Shown here: positions 1-9,394 of the stretch, in pieces | How positions within the stretch are numbered: the stretch's first letter is position 1 | How the letters are laid out: every line of letters begins with the position of its first letter | DNA from: Streptomyces sp. NBC_01262 | Lineage (GTDB): Bacteria; Actinomycetota; Actinomycetes; Streptomycetales; Streptomycetaceae | Reading direction: 5' to 3' | DNA: 64,000 nt | Assembly: GCF_036226365.1 (NCBI RefSeq) | Contig: NZ_CP108462.1 | Span: 9,222,501-9,286,500 of the forward strand | Notes under the pieces: model-generated | Seen by the model: the letters and a program-made list of their open reading frames with translations, nothing else | What the model was told of the DNA's origin: nothing | The model's database searches: none | Program-made: the position numbers and the translations under genes

Positions 1-860
1 AAGGTGTTGACGATCAGGAAGACGCCGACCAGGACCGCGATCCCGGCGAAGCCCAGCATCACGTACTTGATGACGTCCAGGAAGGTGGACAGGCTCGCGG
101 CGTCGGACTTCGCCTGCTCGTCCTGCGTCCGGTAGCCGTAGCCGGAGCCCAGCTCGGCGGTGATCCGCCGCTTCAGCGCGGCGTCGGAAACGCCGGGCAC
201 GGCGTCGGCGTTGACGGAGGTCGCGACGCCGGGGCGGCCGATGAGGCGGGTCTGGGAGGTCGGGGTGTCCAGGAAGAGCAGGGCGGCGCCGGGGTTGGTG
301 GTGGTGAAGGTCACGATGCCGGTGATCCGTACCGGGAAGGTGCCGGGCTGGGCGATCACCCGCAGGGTGTCCCCGATGGCGAGGTGCTTCTTGCGCGCGG
401 TGTCGGCGTCGACCATCGCCTCGCCGTCGCCGTGCGGCGCGTGACCGCTGGTCAGCCGCACCGGACTGCGGGGCCAGACCGACCAGTTGGTGGCGATGGT
501 CGGCGCGCCGGTCGTCGGGCCGACCTGCTCGCCGCGCGCGTCCACGACGGTTGCGTTCTGCACGCTGACATCGATCCTGGCGTCCGCGACCCCGTCCACG
601 GCCGCCACCCTGCGCAACAGGGCGGCGGGCAGGGTCGGCACCTCGCCGGAGGTGAACTGGTCGTCCTCGCTGAAGGCCTCCTTCGGGCTCACCGTCACAT
701 CGGCGGCCGTCGAGGCGAACAGCCGGTCGAAGGTGCGGTTGACGGTGTCCGAGAAGATCAGGCTCCCGGCCACGAACGCCACCGACAGCAGCACTGCCAG
801 CGCCGACAGCAGCATCCGGCCCTTGTGAGCGAGAAAACCGCGCAGCGTCGCCCGGAGCAC
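1..860 (-). CDS. ABC transporter permease, MacB/FtsX type (incomplete, C-terminus outside window)
   Basis: About 286 N-terminal residues are present and the reading frame runs off the left edge. The protein opens with a hydrophobic segment (about residues 13-35, LLSALAVLLSVAFVAGSLIF), continues with an extracytoplasmic MacB_PCD-like region, and reaches a second membrane segment at the window edge (YVMLGFAGIAVLVGVFLIV). This is the usual layout of FtsX/MacB permeases that export lipids, peptides or drugs. GTG at 860 is chosen because a GGAGCGG site lies just upstream. The start is 11 bp past the stop of the ATPase gene, so the two form an operon. The substrate cannot be read from the sequence. 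Confidence 0.8.
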   Translation of the reverse strand, partial: MLRATLRGFLAHKGRMLLSALAVLLSVAFVAGSLIFSDTVNRTFDRLFASTAADVTVSPKEAFSEDDQFTSGEVPTLPAALLRRVAAVDGVADARIDVSVQNATVVDARGEQVGPTTGAPTIATNWSVWPRSPVRLTSGHAPHGDGEAMVDADTARKKHLAIGDTLRVIAQPGTFPVRITGIVTFTTTNPGAALLFLDTPTSQTRLIGRPGVATSVNADAVPGVSDAALKRRITAELGSGYGYRTQDEQAKSDAASLSTFLDVIKYVMLGFAGIAVLVGVFLIVNT

Positions 861-870
861 AGCCCGCTCC

Positions 871-1623
871 TCAGCTCTTCCGCAGTCCGTCGAACCGCTT
901 GAGGCGCTCCAGCACGGCTTCCGCCGTGGGCCGGTCCATCTGGTCGACGATCCGGCCGTCCGCCAGGAACAGCACCAGGTCTGCGCGGGCCGCCGCACCA
1001 GGGTCGTGGGTCACCATCACCACGGTCTGGCCCAGCTCGTCCACCGCGTCCCGCAGGAAGCGCAGCACCTCCGCTCCCGCCCGCGAGTCCAGATTCCCCG
1101 TCGGCTCGTCCGCGAAGATCAGCTCGGGCCGCGACGCGAGCGCCCGCGCGCATGCCACCCGCTGCTGCTGGCCCCCGGACAGCTGGGCGGGCCGGTGCTT
1201 CAGCCGGTCGCGAAGCCCGAGGGTGTCGATCACCCGGTCGAGCCACTCCTGGTCCGGTTTGCGGCCCGCGATGTCCATCGGCAGCGTGATGTTCTCGGCC
1301 GCGTTGAGCGTGGGCAGCAGATTGAAGGCCTGGAACATGAAGCCGATCTTGTCCCGCCGCAGTCGTGTCAGCGCCCGGTCGTTCAGCCCCGTCAGCTCCG
1401 TGTCCCCGACCCACACCTGGCCCGACGTCACACTGTCCAGCCCCGCCAGGCAGTGCATCAGCGTGGACTTCCCCGACCCGGACGGACCCATCACCGCCGT
1501 GAACCGCCCCCGTGCGATCTCCGCGTCCACCGAATCCAGGGCTACGACCTGCGTCTCCCCGGTGCCGTACGTCTTGGTGAGTCCGTCGGCCCTTGCGGCG
1601 ACGCCGGTGCCCGGTGTCGACAT
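871..1623 (-). CDS. ABC transporter ATP-binding protein (MacB/LolD-like)
   Basis: A 250-residue ATPase that energises the adjacent permease at the cytoplasmic face. Walker A is GPSGSGKST, the signature motif is LSGGQQQR, and Walker B is LIFADEPTGNLD, with the GNLDS extension typical of the LolD/MacB group; the switch His is in MVTHD. The start ATG at 1623 has a GGGGA site six bases upstream, while an in-frame ATG two codons earlier has none. The gene is followed 11 bp later by the permease. Between 1624 and 1723 there is a short dyad (CTACC...GGTAG) that could belong to its promoter. Confidence 0.92.
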   Translation of the reverse strand: MSTPGTGVAARADGLTKTYGTGETQVVALDSVDAEIARGRFTAVMGPSGSGKSTLMHCLAGLDSVTSGQVWVGDTELTGLNDRALTRLRRDKIGFMFQAFNLLPTLNAAENITLPMDIAGRKPDQEWLDRVIDTLGLRDRLKHRPAQLSGGQQQRVACARALASRPELIFADEPTGNLDSRAGAEVLRFLRDAVDELGQTVVMVTHDPGAAARADLVLFLADGRIVDQMDRPTAEAVLERLKRFDGLRKS

Positions 1624-1723
1624 GTTCATCCCCCATCGTGTGGAAGTGCCCGCTTGTCGTACTACCGCAACCGAGGGTAGAGCGTTTCGCGGTGCCGGGC
1701 ATCGTCCGTGGGGAGGGGAGGGG

Positions 1724-2317
1724 TCACGCCCACTGCTTACCGACCGGCACCTCCCCGAGGTGGGGCGCGGCCAGATGGAGGACCTCATAGCGCTCGCCGT
1801 CCACCCCCGCCGGGGCGGCGGCCTCCCACAGCGTGAAGCGCACGATCTCCCACCGCCGGGGATCGACGGCGAGCACCGAGCAGTGCACCCCGGGGGAGGC
1901 GACCCGCCGCTCCCAGGCCGCCACCGCCGCGCCCACCGCGGTCGCGGGATCGGCGCCCGCCGCGATCCGTTCGACGAGCCGGCTCGCACCGCGCGGCGGC
2001 GCGTCGCGGGCCGCGCCGAACCCGAAGGCGACGCCCGTCCAGTGGTCCACGGCCGGGCGGCCGAAGTCCTCGACAATGCCTCCGAAACCGCCGCCGCCCC
2101 ACAGGAAGCGGTTCATGCCGCCGGTGTCGTCCCAGAGGTAGAAGGGCGCGTACTGGTTGACGGGGGAGCCGTCGAGGCCGCGCTCGCGGATGAGGAAGGC
2201 CTTGAGGCCGAGCCCTTCGTAGGCGTCCATCAGGTGGCCGCGGGTGGCGACGCGGTCGCGGATGACCTTCATGTCGTAGTCGGCGGGCAGAGTGATCTCG
2301 TACTGCATGGCGTACAT
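1724..2317 (-). CDS. DUF4865 family protein
   Basis: A 197-residue soluble protein beginning MYAMQYEITLPADYDMKVIR. I recognise it as DUF4865, a family common in actinobacteria and often encoded beside a TetR regulator, as here. The middle is rich in Trp and aromatic residues (YLWDDTGGMNRFLWGGGGFGG), reminiscent of a ferredoxin-like dimeric alpha/beta-barrel fold, but no catalytic residue can be assigned. It starts 20 bp after the tetR stop on the same strand, so it is most likely co-transcribed with its regulator. Function unknown. Confidence 0.75.
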   Translation of the reverse strand: MYAMQYEITLPADYDMKVIRDRVATRGHLMDAYEGLGLKAFLIRERGLDGSPVNQYAPFYLWDDTGGMNRFLWGGGGFGGIVEDFGRPAVDHWTGVAFGFGAARDAPPRGASRLVERIAAGADPATAVGAAVAAWERRVASPGVHCSVLAVDPRRWEIVRFTLWEAAAPAGVDGERYEVLHLAAPHLGEVPVGKQWA

Positions 2318-2337
2318 GCGGCTGAACCCCCTGGGGC

Positions 2338-2919
2338 TTAGGGCTGAACGGACGCGGCGAGCGTGGCGAGCAGGGCCAGGAGGCCGTCGACGGCGCGGTC
2401 GAAGGGGTCCGTGGACCCGGCGGCGCGGGCCAGGACGTAGCCGCCCTGGAGGACGGCGACGATCGTGGCGGCGGTGTCGGCCGGATCGAGCGAGCCGGGC
2501 AGCTCACCGCGCGCCACGCCCTCGGCGAGGACGCCGGCGAGCCGCCGCCGGAGCCAGTCGAAGGTCTCGTCGAGCGGGCGGCGCAGCTCGGGGCTGGCGA
2601 CGACATCGGGATCCTGGGCGAGCCGGCCGACGGGACAGCCGCGCAGGACGTCGCGCTCGCGGCGCAGATAGGCCGTGACGCGCTCGACGGCCGTGCCCGG
2701 CGCGGCGAACTGCTCCTCGGCGGCGGCGCGCAGCTCCTCGGCGGTGCGGCGGACCGCGGCCAGCGCGAGGTCGGGCTTGCCGGTGAAGTGGTGGTACATG
2801 CTGCCCTGGCCGACGCCGGCCCGCTGCTGGATGGCTTTGGGGCTGGTGCCGACGTAGCCGCGTTCCCAGAGCAGTTCGCGGGTGCTCTCGATCAGTCGGT
2901 CCGAGGCCGGGGTCTCCAT
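2338..2919 (-). CDS. TetR/AcrR family transcriptional regulator
   Basis: A 193-residue one-component repressor. The N-terminal helix-turn-helix is clear (TRELLWERGYVGTSPKAIQQ, then GVGQGSMYHHFTGKPDLA). The C-terminal ligand domain resembles TetR_C_33/LmrA-YxaF regulators (CPVGRLAQDPDVVASPELR). ATG at 2919 is chosen; the longer frame starting at 2955 would run through the palindrome that looks like the operator. It sits directly upstream of the DUF4865 gene and is probably autoregulated through the dyad at 2928-2949. The ligand is unknown. Confidence 0.9.
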   Translation of the reverse strand: METPASDRLIESTRELLWERGYVGTSPKAIQQRAGVGQGSMYHHFTGKPDLALAAVRRTAEELRAAAEEQFAAPGTAVERVTAYLRRERDVLRGCPVGRLAQDPDVVASPELRRPLDETFDWLRRRLAGVLAEGVARGELPGSLDPADTAATIVAVLQGGYVLARAAGSTDPFDRAVDGLLALLATLAASVQP

Positions 2920-2927
2920 GCCCCGGA

Positions 2928-2949
2928 CTGTACATACCAGTAGGTACAG
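2928..2949. promoter_or_regulatory. Probable TetR operator (22-bp dyad)
   Basis: Arms CTGTAC and GTACAG enclose an inner TACC...GGTA pair; 18 of 22 positions obey dyad symmetry around 2938/2939. It lies 8 bp upstream of the chosen tetR start, where an autorepressor would bind. The core ATACCAGTAGGTA is one base different from the core of the second TetR operator at 62887-62899. Confidence 0.7.
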
Positions 2950-2988
2950 AATCAAGGACCGGAATCAAGGACCGGGAATCAAGGACCG
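2949..2988. repeat. Three direct copies of a 13-mer
   Basis: GAATCAAGGACCG occurs at 2949-2961, 2962-2974 and 2976-2988. The first two copies abut and the third follows after one extra G. They begin inside the last base of the tetR operator. They could be slippage products or regulator sites; no coding function is seen. Confidence 0.85.
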
Positions 2989-2995
2989 GTTACGG

Positions 2996-3030
2996 CGTCG
3001 GCGTCAGGCGACTTCCGCCTGACGCCGACG
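2996..3030 (-). terminator. Hairpin terminator of the lipase gene
   Basis: A perfect 15-bp stem (2996-3010 pairs with 3016-3030) with loop ACTTC, located 38 bp past the lipase stop. There is no T-tract, as is usual in Streptomyces. It also insulates the tetR operator from lipase transcription. Confidence 0.8.
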
Positions 3031-3067
3031 CCGGTGGGGGTATGGGTGGTGACGTGGGTGCCACCGG

Positions 3068-3754
3068 TCAGGCGATGAAGTCCCGAACCTGCCCGTAGAC
3101 GCCGTAGTCGTTGTTCATCTGGTCGTGCGAGATGCAGCCCACCTCGACATTGGTCGCACCGCTCAGGATCGCGGTGGTGTCCGGGGTGAGGGCCTCGTCG
3201 CAGTTCGACCAGTAGCTGGCGTAGCTGACGCTGCCCGGCGTCTCGTCACCGGAGTTGAGGGCGGTCAGGAAGCTGCTGCCGGTGTACATCTCCGCGCAGG
3301 AGGTGTAGAGCCACGCGCACCAGGAGGCCACGGAGGTGCCGTGGTTGGTCCCGGCGGTCGACACGAAGTCGTCCACGTACGCGGTGCCGCCGAGGTTCTT
3401 GAGGTAGTAGCGCGAGCTGAGGACGCCCATCGAGTGGGCGACGATGTCGACCTTGGACGCGCCGGTCGCGGCCAGCACGCGCTTCACCTCGGTGGCGAGC
3501 TGGGAGGCCGTGGTGGCATTGGACTGGCTCCAGCTGTAGGTCCAGGCGTCCAGTTCGCTGGAGGTGTAGCCGTCGGCCTTGAAGTCGGCGACCCAGTCGT
3601 CCCAGCTGCTGGAGCTGCTGCTGATGCCGTGCACGAAGATGATCGGGTTGTGGGTGGCGGCGTGCGCGGGAACCGCTGCGGTCAGGGCGAGCAGCAGCGA
3701 GGCGACCGCTGTGGTGATGACGGCGACGGCGGAGCGGGCCAGGCGGCGTGGCAT
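3068..3754 (-). CDS. Secreted lipase/esterase, alpha/beta hydrolase
   Basis: A 228-residue exported triacylglycerol lipase-type enzyme. The first 33 residues form a signal peptide ([10 protein letters not shown], hydrophobic core, AHAA). The mature part opens with HNPIIFVHG, the oxyanion-hole strand, has the nucleophile elbow AHSMG (Ser108), a likely acid in CDEAL or TPD (Asp187/192) and His210 in CISHDQM. Size and motifs fit the small Bacillus LipA-like/EstA lipases. ATG at 3754 has a strong GGAGG site; the longer in-frame extension to 4657 is a shadow of the LuxR gene. It is divergent from that regulator, an arrangement known for Streptomyces lipase/LipR pairs. Confidence 0.9.
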   Translation of the reverse strand: MPRRLARSAVAVITTAVASLLLALTAAVPAHAATHNPIIFVHGISSSSSSWDDWVADFKADGYTSSELDAWTYSWSQSNATTASQLATEVKRVLAATGASKVDIVAHSMGVLSSRYYLKNLGGTAYVDDFVSTAGTNHGTSVASWCAWLYTSCAEMYTGSSFLTALNSGDETPGSVSYASYWSNCDEALTPDTTAILSGATNVEVGCISHDQMNNDYGVYGQVRDFIA

Positions 3755-3827
3755 GGTGCCTCCAGAAAGTCGTGGGGGGTCAGTCAGGAGTGTGAGGTGG
3801 TTCGCACGTGCCGCCATCGGCGAAGTC

Positions 3828-3877
3828 GCCGGTCTTCGCCGGTCATTGGCGGTCTCCGCTGGTCCCCGCCGGTCTTT
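3828..3877. promoter_or_regulatory. Five direct repeats with exact 10-bp period in the lipase/LuxR promoter region
   Basis: GCCGGTC-type heptamers start at 3828, 3838, 3848, 3858 and 3868 (GCCGGTC, GCCGGTC, GGCGGTC, GCTGGTC, GCCGGTC), each followed by a three-base spacer. All copies therefore face the same side of the helix. They lie between the divergent starts at 3754 and 3911. Best read as a cooperative activator-binding array, probably for the LuxR protein encoded next door. Confidence 0.65.
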
Positions 3878-3910
3878 ACGGCCAGGTGACTCACCAGTAA
3901 CGTCAATCGT

Positions 3911-6055
3911 GTGGTGAACGTGGTGAACCCCCCGCATCCCCAGCACCAGTCGCCACCTCTTCCCGAGGGTGTGCGAGTGCGGCTGGCCCGCTCGGCGTAC
4001 GGCAATCCGCGCGCCACCGCGGAGGCGGCGGCAGCGCTGAGCGACCGTCAGGTGTCGGGGCTCGACCCCCTGCCGTACGAGCCCGCGGACCTGGCCCCCG
4101 CGCTGCTGCTCGGGCACCGCAGACGGATCCGGCGGCTGCCCGAGGACACCCGGCAGCTGCTCCTGATCGCCGCCGCGGACCAGTACCCGGTGCCCACCCA
4201 CGCCTTCCTGCGGGCCGTGGCCGCCGCCGGGCTCGACACCGCCTCGGCCGACCCGGCCGAGACGGCGGGCATCGCCCATGTCTCGGCGGCCGGGGTCACC
4301 TTCCGCGACCCGTGGATACGCGTGGCCGCCTACGAGGCCGCCTCGGCGCAGGACCGGCGCGAGGCGCACCACCTGCTGGCCCGGGTCCTGGGCGGGGCGG
4401 GCGAGGCGGGACTGCGCTCCTGGCACCGGGGCGCCGCCGCGCTCGGGCCGAGCCGCCGGCTGACGGCCGAGCTGGTCGCCGCCGCGGCCGAGGCCCGCAG
4501 GCACCGGCAGCCCGCCCTCGCCCGCGCCCTGACGCAGCGGGCCGCGGAGCTGTGCCCCGACCCCGCCGCCGTGCCCCGGCTCTTCGAACAGGCCGCCGCC
4601 GACGCCTGGCAGGACGGCGACAGCGACCGCGCCCGCGACCTTGTCGCCGACGTGCACAACAGCCCGCTGCGCGCCGTCCTCGCCCTGCGCTGCGGCACCG
4701 CGACCGACGCCTTCGACGACCTGCTGGACGCGGCCGCCGGGCTGGCGTCAAGCGACCCCGAGCACGCCACCGAACTGCTGGCCCGCGCCGTCGAGGCCGC
4801 CATCTACACCGGAGACCTGCGCCGCTGCCGCGAAGCGGCCGTGGTCGCCGCCCACCACGGCCTCGTACCGCCCGGCACCCTGGGCGGCCTCGCCGCCGCC
4901 GCCGACGGCCGCTACACCGACGCCCGCGACGCGCTGACCGCCGCCGCCCGGCGGCACGGCCCCGACGACGGGCCCAGCCACCTCACCCACAGCGGCATTG
5001 CCGCCCTGCTGCTGGGCGACGACACCCGGGCCGCCTTCGCCACGGCCCGCGCCGTGACCGCCGCCCGCGCCCGGGGCGACGCCGTCGCCGTGCCGCAGGC
5101 GCTGGAATTCCGTACGTACGCCGAGTTCTGGACCGGGCGCCCGCACGCGGCCGAGGCCGCCGCGCTCGACGCGCTGCGGCAGGCCCACGAGACCGGCCAG
5201 GACAACGGCGCCTGCCATCTGCAGGCGGCGCTGGCCATGTTCGCCGCCGTCACCGGCGACGAGACCGCCTGCCGCGCCCGTGCCGAGGCCGCCCGCGCGT
5301 ACGCCCTGCCCCGCGGCCTCGGCCTCGCCGCGGCCCTCGCCGTCTGGGCCCTGGCCTTCCTGGACCTGAGCACCGGTCACCCCGCCGAGGCCGCCGCCCG
5401 GCTGCGCGCGCTGGCCGGATTCGGGCCAGGCCACGGCCACCGGGCGATCCGCCACCTCGCCACCCCGCACTACGTCGAAGCCGCCGTACGCACCGGTGAT
5501 ACGCGCGTAGCCCGCGCCGCCCTCGCCGACTACGAGCGCTGGGCCACCGCCGTCCGCAGCCCCGCCGACCTGGCGCTGGCCGCCCGCTCCCGCGCCCTTC
5601 TGGCCCCCGGCGCGGAGGCCGACGAGCACTACCGCACCGCCCTCGACCTGCACGCCGCCGGCACCCGCGACTTCGAACGCGCCCGCACCGAGCTGCTGTA
5701 CGGCTCCGCCCTGCGCCGCCTGCGCCGCCGCGCCGAAGCCCGCGACCGCCTCCACAGCGCCCACGAGGCCTTCGTCTACTTCGGCGCCCCGCACTGCGCC
5801 GCCCAGGCCCGCGCCGAACTGCGCGCCCTCGGCGGCAGCGGCGAATCCGGCGCCGTCCCGCCCACCGACGTCACCGCCCGCCTCACCGCCCAGCAGCTCA
5901 TGATCGCCCGCATGGCCGCCGACGGCGCCACCAACCGCGAGATCGCCGCCCGCCTCGTCCTCAGCCACCGCACCATCGACCACCACCTCCGCGGCGTCTT
6001 CAACCGCCTCGGCATCCGCTCCCGCATCGAGCTGGTGCGGATTCTGGCCCCGTGA
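3911..6055 (+). CDS. LuxR-family (LAL-like) transcriptional regulator lacking the ATPase half
   Basis: A 714-residue regulator. The C-terminus has a clear LuxR helix-turn-helix ([20 protein letters not shown], then [22 protein letters not shown]). The bulk is an Ala-rich helical, TPR/MalT-like region. It begins with a segment ([16 protein letters not shown]...) that in ordinary LAL regulators follows the NB-ARC ATPase. No Walker A or B motif is present, so this is an N-terminally reduced member (typical size 900 or more). GTG at 3911 has no good ribosome site; GTG at 3914, 3920 or 3923 are alternatives. It probably controls the divergent lipase. The upstream gap shows no in-frame remnant of a P-loop. 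Confidence 0.8.
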   Translation: MVNVVNPPHPQHQSPPLPEGVRVRLARSAYGNPRATAEAAAALSDRQVSGLDPLPYEPADLAPALLLGHRRRIRRLPEDTRQLLLIAAADQYPVPTHAFLRAVAAAGLDTASADPAETAGIAHVSAAGVTFRDPWIRVAAYEAASAQDRREAHHLLARVLGGAGEAGLRSWHRGAAALGPSRRLTAELVAAAAEARRHRQPALARALTQRAAELCPDPAAVPRLFEQAAADAWQDGDSDRARDLVADVHNSPLRAVLALRCGTATDAFDDLLDAAAGLASSDPEHATELLARAVEAAIYTGDLRRCREAAVVAAHHGLVPPGTLGGLAAAADGRYTDARDALTAAARRHGPDDGPSHLTHSGIAALLLGDDTRAAFATARAVTAARARGDAVAVPQALEFRTYAEFWTGRPHAAEAAALDALRQAHETGQDNGACHLQAALAMFAAVTGDETACRARAEAARAYALPRGLGLAAALAVWALAFLDLSTGHPAEAAARLRALAGFGPGHGHRAIRHLATPHYVEAAVRTGDTRVARAALADYERWATAVRSPADLALAARSRALLAPGAEADEHYRTALDLHAAGTRDFERARTELLYGSALRRLRRRAEARDRLHSAHEAFVYFGAPHCAAQARAELRALGGSGESGAVPPTDVTARLTAQQLMIARMAADGATNREIAARLVLSHRTIDHHLRGVFNRLGIRSRIELVRILAP

Positions 6056-6060
6056 CGGCG

Positions 6061-6085
6061 TGTCCTCAATCGCCGGACGGGCTGA
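6061..6085. repeat. Dispersed Streptomyces intergenic repeat, copy 1
   Basis: Contains TCCTCAATCGCCGGACGGGC followed by TGA. The same word recurs at 32343, 32509 (inverted) and 50054. Here it also forms the 3' end of bioD, supplying the codons for the tail SPSGD and the stop. Confidence 0.85.
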
Positions 6086-6794
6086 ACCGCCCGGCGAACG
6101 CCGCCGCGTCCCACGTACCGCCCAGCTGCGGGGCGAGCCACTCCCCGGCGGCGGCACGGAAGAGCGGGGGCTCAAGGGAACCGGCCCCCGCCGGGATCGC
6201 GCCCAGCAGGGGCGCGTCGGCGGACGCGGGGAGGTCGGCGAGGTTGCAGCGGGCGGCGAGGTCGGGGGCTTCGGGCCAGGAGCCGATGACCAGGCCCAGG
6301 CAGGCCAGATCGCGCGCGGCGAGCGCCTCCGCGGTCAGGGCTACGGAGTTGAGCGTGCCGAGGCCGGCCGGGGCGACCAGGAGGACTCCGGCGTGCAGGA
6401 GGCGGGCGGCGTCGGCGAGGGTGGCGCCCTCCTCGTCGAAGCGGACGAGCAGCCCGCCGGCGCCCTCGACGAGGACGACATCGTGGACGGCGGAGAGCTT
6501 GGCCGCCGCCTCGGCGATGTCCGCGGGGCGGACGGCCGGCAGGCCGGACCGCCGGGCGGCCGTGGCGGGGGCCAGGGGCTCGGGATAGCGGGCGAGTTCG
6601 ACCGCGGTGACGCCGTCGCCCGCGAGCCGGGCGACCTCGGCGGCGTCGCCGGGCTCGCCCGCGCCGACACCGGTCTGCGCGGGCTTGAGGACCGCGACGC
6701 TCAGCCCGGCCGCCATCGAGGTGGCCGCGACGGCGGCGGTGACCACCGTCTTGCCGATCTCCGTACCCGTGCCGCTGACAATGACAATCGCCAT
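6066..6794 (-). CDS. bioD: Dethiobiotin synthase
   Basis: A 242-residue ATP-dependent ligase that closes the ureido ring of dethiobiotin from DAPA and CO2. The P-loop SGTGTEIGKT, the substrate Lys in LKPAQTG, and VEGAGGLLV are visible. ATG at 6794 carries an AAAGGAG site. It is the last gene of the bioB-bioA-bioD operon, 10 bp after bioA. The stop lies only 11 bases from the stop of the convergent LuxR gene, and the last codons (FSPSGD) come from a dispersed intergenic repeat, so the C-terminal tail is not ancestral sequence. Confidence 0.95.
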   Translation of the reverse strand: MAIVIVSGTGTEIGKTVVTAAVAATSMAAGLSVAVLKPAQTGVGAGEPGDAAEVARLAGDGVTAVELARYPEPLAPATAARRSGLPAVRPADIAEAAAKLSAVHDVVLVEGAGGLLVRFDEEGATLADAARLLHAGVLLVAPAGLGTLNSVALTAEALAARDLACLGLVIGSWPEAPDLAARCNLADLPASADAPLLGAIPAGAGSLEPPLFRAAAGEWLAPQLGGTWDAAAFAGRFSPSGD

Positions 6795-6804
6795 GGAGCT
6801 CCTT

Positions 6805-8091
6805 TCAGCCCGCTGCCGCCGCGGCCCGCACGGCCGCGCAGATCCGGGCCACGTCCTCGTCACCCGTGACATACGGCGGCATCGTGTAGACCAGATCCCG
6901 GAAGGGCCGCAGCCACACCCCGGCCCCGACCGCCGCCCGGGTCGCCGCCGCCATGTCCACCTCGTGGTCCAGCTGTACGACGCCGATCGCGCCCAGCACC
7001 CGTACGTCGCGTACGCCCGGCACCTCGGCGGCGGCCGCCAGCCCGTCCCGCAGCCCGGCCTCGATGCGCTTGACCTCCTGGGCCCAGTCCTGGCCCAGGA
7101 GCAGGTCGATGGACGCGCAGGCGACCGCCGCCGCGAGCGGGTTGCCCATGAAGGTCGGGCCGTGGGCGAGTACGGGGACCTCGCCCCGCGAGATGCCCTC
7201 GGCCACACGCGAGGTGCACAAGGCGGCGGCCATCGTCAGGTAGCCGCCGGTCAGCGCCTTGCCGACGCACATCACATCCGGGGAGACCCCGGCGTGCTCC
7301 GCCGCGAACAGCGCGCCCGTACGCCCGAAGCCGGTGGCGATCTCGTCGAAGACCAGCAGCACGTCGTGCTCGTCGCACGCCTCCCGCAGCACCCGCAGAT
7401 ACGCGGGGGAGTGGAAGGTCATGCCGCCCGCGCCCTGCACCACGGGCTCGACGATCACCGCCGCCAGCTCACCGGCATGGCGGCCGATCGTCTCCCGCAG
7501 GTGCTCCGCGTACGCCTCCTCGTACGCCGCCGGGGGCGCGTCCGCGAAGACCTGACGCGGCAGCACCCCGGACCACAGGTCGTGCATGCCGCCGTCCGGG
7601 TCGCACACCGACATCGGCTGCCAGGTGTCGCCGTGGTAGCCGCCGCGCCAGGTCATCAGCCGCCGCTTGCCGCCCTGCCCGAGCGAACGCCAGTACTGCA
7701 GGCACATCTTCACCGCGACCTCGACCGACACCGAGCCGGAGTCGGCGAGGAAGACATGCCGCAGCGGGTCGGGGGTGATCTCGACGAGCTTCGCGGCGAG
7801 CCGCACGGCGGGCTCATGGGTGAGCCCGCCGAACATCACATGGCTCATCCGGCCGAGCTGCCCGCGCACGGCGTCGTTGAGGACCGGGTGGTTGTAGCCG
7901 TGGATCGCCGACCACCAGGACGACATGCCGTCGATCAGCTCGGCGCCGCTGGCGAGCCGCAGCCGGACCCCCGACGCGGACTCGACGATCAGCGGGTCCG
8001 TACGCCCGGGCATCGGGCCGTACGGGTGCCACACGTGCTGCCTGTCCAGGTCGAGCAGCTCGCCCGGGCTCAGCTCACGCGGCTCACGCAT
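6805..8091 (-). CDS. bioA: Adenosylmethionine-8-amino-7-oxononanoate aminotransferase
   Basis: A 428-residue class III PLP aminotransferase converting KAPA to DAPA with S-adenosylmethionine as amino donor. Hallmarks are HVWHPYGPM near the N-terminus, SGSVSVEVA, the cofactor Asp in [12 protein letters not shown] and the Schiff-base Lys in [10 protein letters not shown]. Its ATG at 8091 overlaps the last eight bases of bioB, implying translational coupling. Length is normal for BioA. Confidence 0.96.
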   Translation of the reverse strand: MREPRELSPGELLDLDRQHVWHPYGPMPGRTDPLIVESASGVRLRLASGAELIDGMSSWWSAIHGYNHPVLNDAVRGQLGRMSHVMFGGLTHEPAVRLAAKLVEITPDPLRHVFLADSGSVSVEVAVKMCLQYWRSLGQGGKRRLMTWRGGYHGDTWQPMSVCDPDGGMHDLWSGVLPRQVFADAPPAAYEEAYAEHLRETIGRHAGELAAVIVEPVVQGAGGMTFHSPAYLRVLREACDEHDVLLVFDEIATGFGRTGALFAAEHAGVSPDVMCVGKALTGGYLTMAAALCTSRVAEGISRGEVPVLAHGPTFMGNPLAAAVACASIDLLLGQDWAQEVKRIEAGLRDGLAAAAEVPGVRDVRVLGAIGVVQLDHEVDMAAATRAAVGAGVWLRPFRDLVYTMPPYVTGDEDVARICAAVRAAAAAG

Positions 8092-9223
8092 TCGGCGCGA
8101 GGTCCGTGCCGGCGCCGCGGCGGCGCACCGCGACCAGGTCGGTGCGGGGAGCGGCCACCGCGGGTTCGGCGTGGTCGCCGCACGGCGAGGCGCCGCCCGA
8201 GCCGCAGCCGCCCCCGGCCGCCCGGTGCTCGGGCAGGGTCACCTCGCCGGCGCCCTCGACCTCGAAACCGGCGTCGGCGATCATGTCGAGGTCGGCCTGA
8301 CCGGCCTGGCCCTCGCTGGTGAGGTAGTCGCCGAGGAAGATCGAGTTGACCAGGTGCAGGGCCAGCGGCTGCATGGTGCGCAGGTGCACCTCGCGGCCGC
8401 CCGCGAGCCGGACCTCCACATCCGGGCACACGAACCGCACCATCGCCAGGATCCGCAGGGCGCGCTGCGGGGTGAGGTTCCACTCCTTGGCCAGCGGGGT
8501 GCCCTCGAAGGGGATCAGGAAGTTGACCGGCACCGAGTCCGGGTCCAGCTCGCGCAGCGCGAAGACGACATCGACCAGGTCCTCGTCCGACTCGCCCATG
8601 CCCGCGATCAGCCCCGAGCAGGCGGACAGCCCGGCGGCGTGCGCCTTCTGGACGGTGTCGACGCGGTCGGCGTACGTATGGGTGGTCGTGATGTCCCCGT
8701 ACGTGCCCTCACTGGTGTTGAGGTTGTGGTTGTACGCGTCCGCGCCCGCCGCCCGCAGCCGCTCGGCCTGGCCGTCGGAGAGCAGGCCGAGGCACGCGCA
8801 GACCTCGACGCCCTCGTTCTGCTCCTTGATCGCCTCAATGGTCTGCCCGACCCGGTCCACGTCCCGGTCGGTCGGCCCGCGCCCGCTGGCCACCAGGCAG
8901 ACCCGCTTGGCGCCGCCCGCGACCCCGGCGGCGGCGGCCTTGGACGCCTCGTCGGGCTTGAGCCAGGTGTACTTGAGGATCTCGGCCTTGGAGCCCAGCC
9001 GCTGCGAGCAGTACGAGCAGTCCTCGGGACACAGCCCGGACTTCAGATTGACCAGGTAGTTGAGCTTCACCCGGCGGCCGAACCACTGGCGGCGCACCGT
9101 CCCGGCCGCGGCCACCACGTCCAGCAAGTCGTCGTCGGAGGTCGCGAGCACGGCCAGCGCCTCGTCCCGGGTGGGCAGCTCTCGGCGCAGCCCCTTGTCC
9201 ACCAGCGTCTTCAGCAGATCCAT
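8084..9223 (-). CDS. bioB: Biotin synthase
   Basis: A 379-residue radical-SAM enzyme inserting sulfur into dethiobiotin. The 4Fe-4S motif is [26 protein letters not shown] and the C-terminal LAGGREV region match BioB. ATG at 9223 ([11 protein letters not shown]) fits the usual start; the frame open to 9307 is dismissed because it crosses the promoter. The protein is about 40 residues longer than most BioB proteins because of a Gly/Cys-rich tail ([12 protein letters not shown]), a common actinobacterial extension. First gene of the bioBAD operon, divergent from bioF. Confidence 0.96.
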   Translation of the reverse strand: MDLLKTLVDKGLRRELPTRDEALAVLATSDDDLLDVVAAAGTVRRQWFGRRVKLNYLVNLKSGLCPEDCSYCSQRLGSKAEILKYTWLKPDEASKAAAAGVAGGAKRVCLVASGRGPTDRDVDRVGQTIEAIKEQNEGVEVCACLGLLSDGQAERLRAAGADAYNHNLNTSEGTYGDITTTHTYADRVDTVQKAHAAGLSACSGLIAGMGESDEDLVDVVFALRELDPDSVPVNFLIPFEGTPLAKEWNLTPQRALRILAMVRFVCPDVEVRLAGGREVHLRTMQPLALHLVNSIFLGDYLTSEGQAGQADLDMIADAGFEVEGAGEVTLPEHRAAGGGCGSGGASPCGDHAEPAVAAPRTDLVAVRRRGAGTDLAPNA

Positions 9224-9291
9224 AGTCGCGATCCTGACGCAACGCACCGCTCCGGGCCAAGGCCGGAAGCCACAACACCGGGGGAGTAGGG

Positions 9292-9309
9292 GTGTGGGCA
9301 TCCCCACAC
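9292..9309. promoter_or_regulatory. Inverted repeat in the bioB/bioF divergent promoter
   Basis: GTGTGGG and CCCACAC are separated by CATC, midway between bioB (start 9223) and bioF (start 9395). No local BirA-like or BioR/BioQ gene is present. It is a reasonable operator candidate for coordinated biotin control, but the binding protein is unknown. Confidence 0.45.
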
Positions 9310-9394
9310 GCCGTCACCACGATATGACCGATACGTTGCTGCCAGGGCGTCGCGAGAGCCCTTCCGAGCGCCCTCCGACCCACCAGGGACGACC

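Noticed and set aside
3828-3877. Short CRISPR array
   Set aside because: Units are 10 bp with 3-bp variable parts, there are no spacers of normal length and no cas genes.
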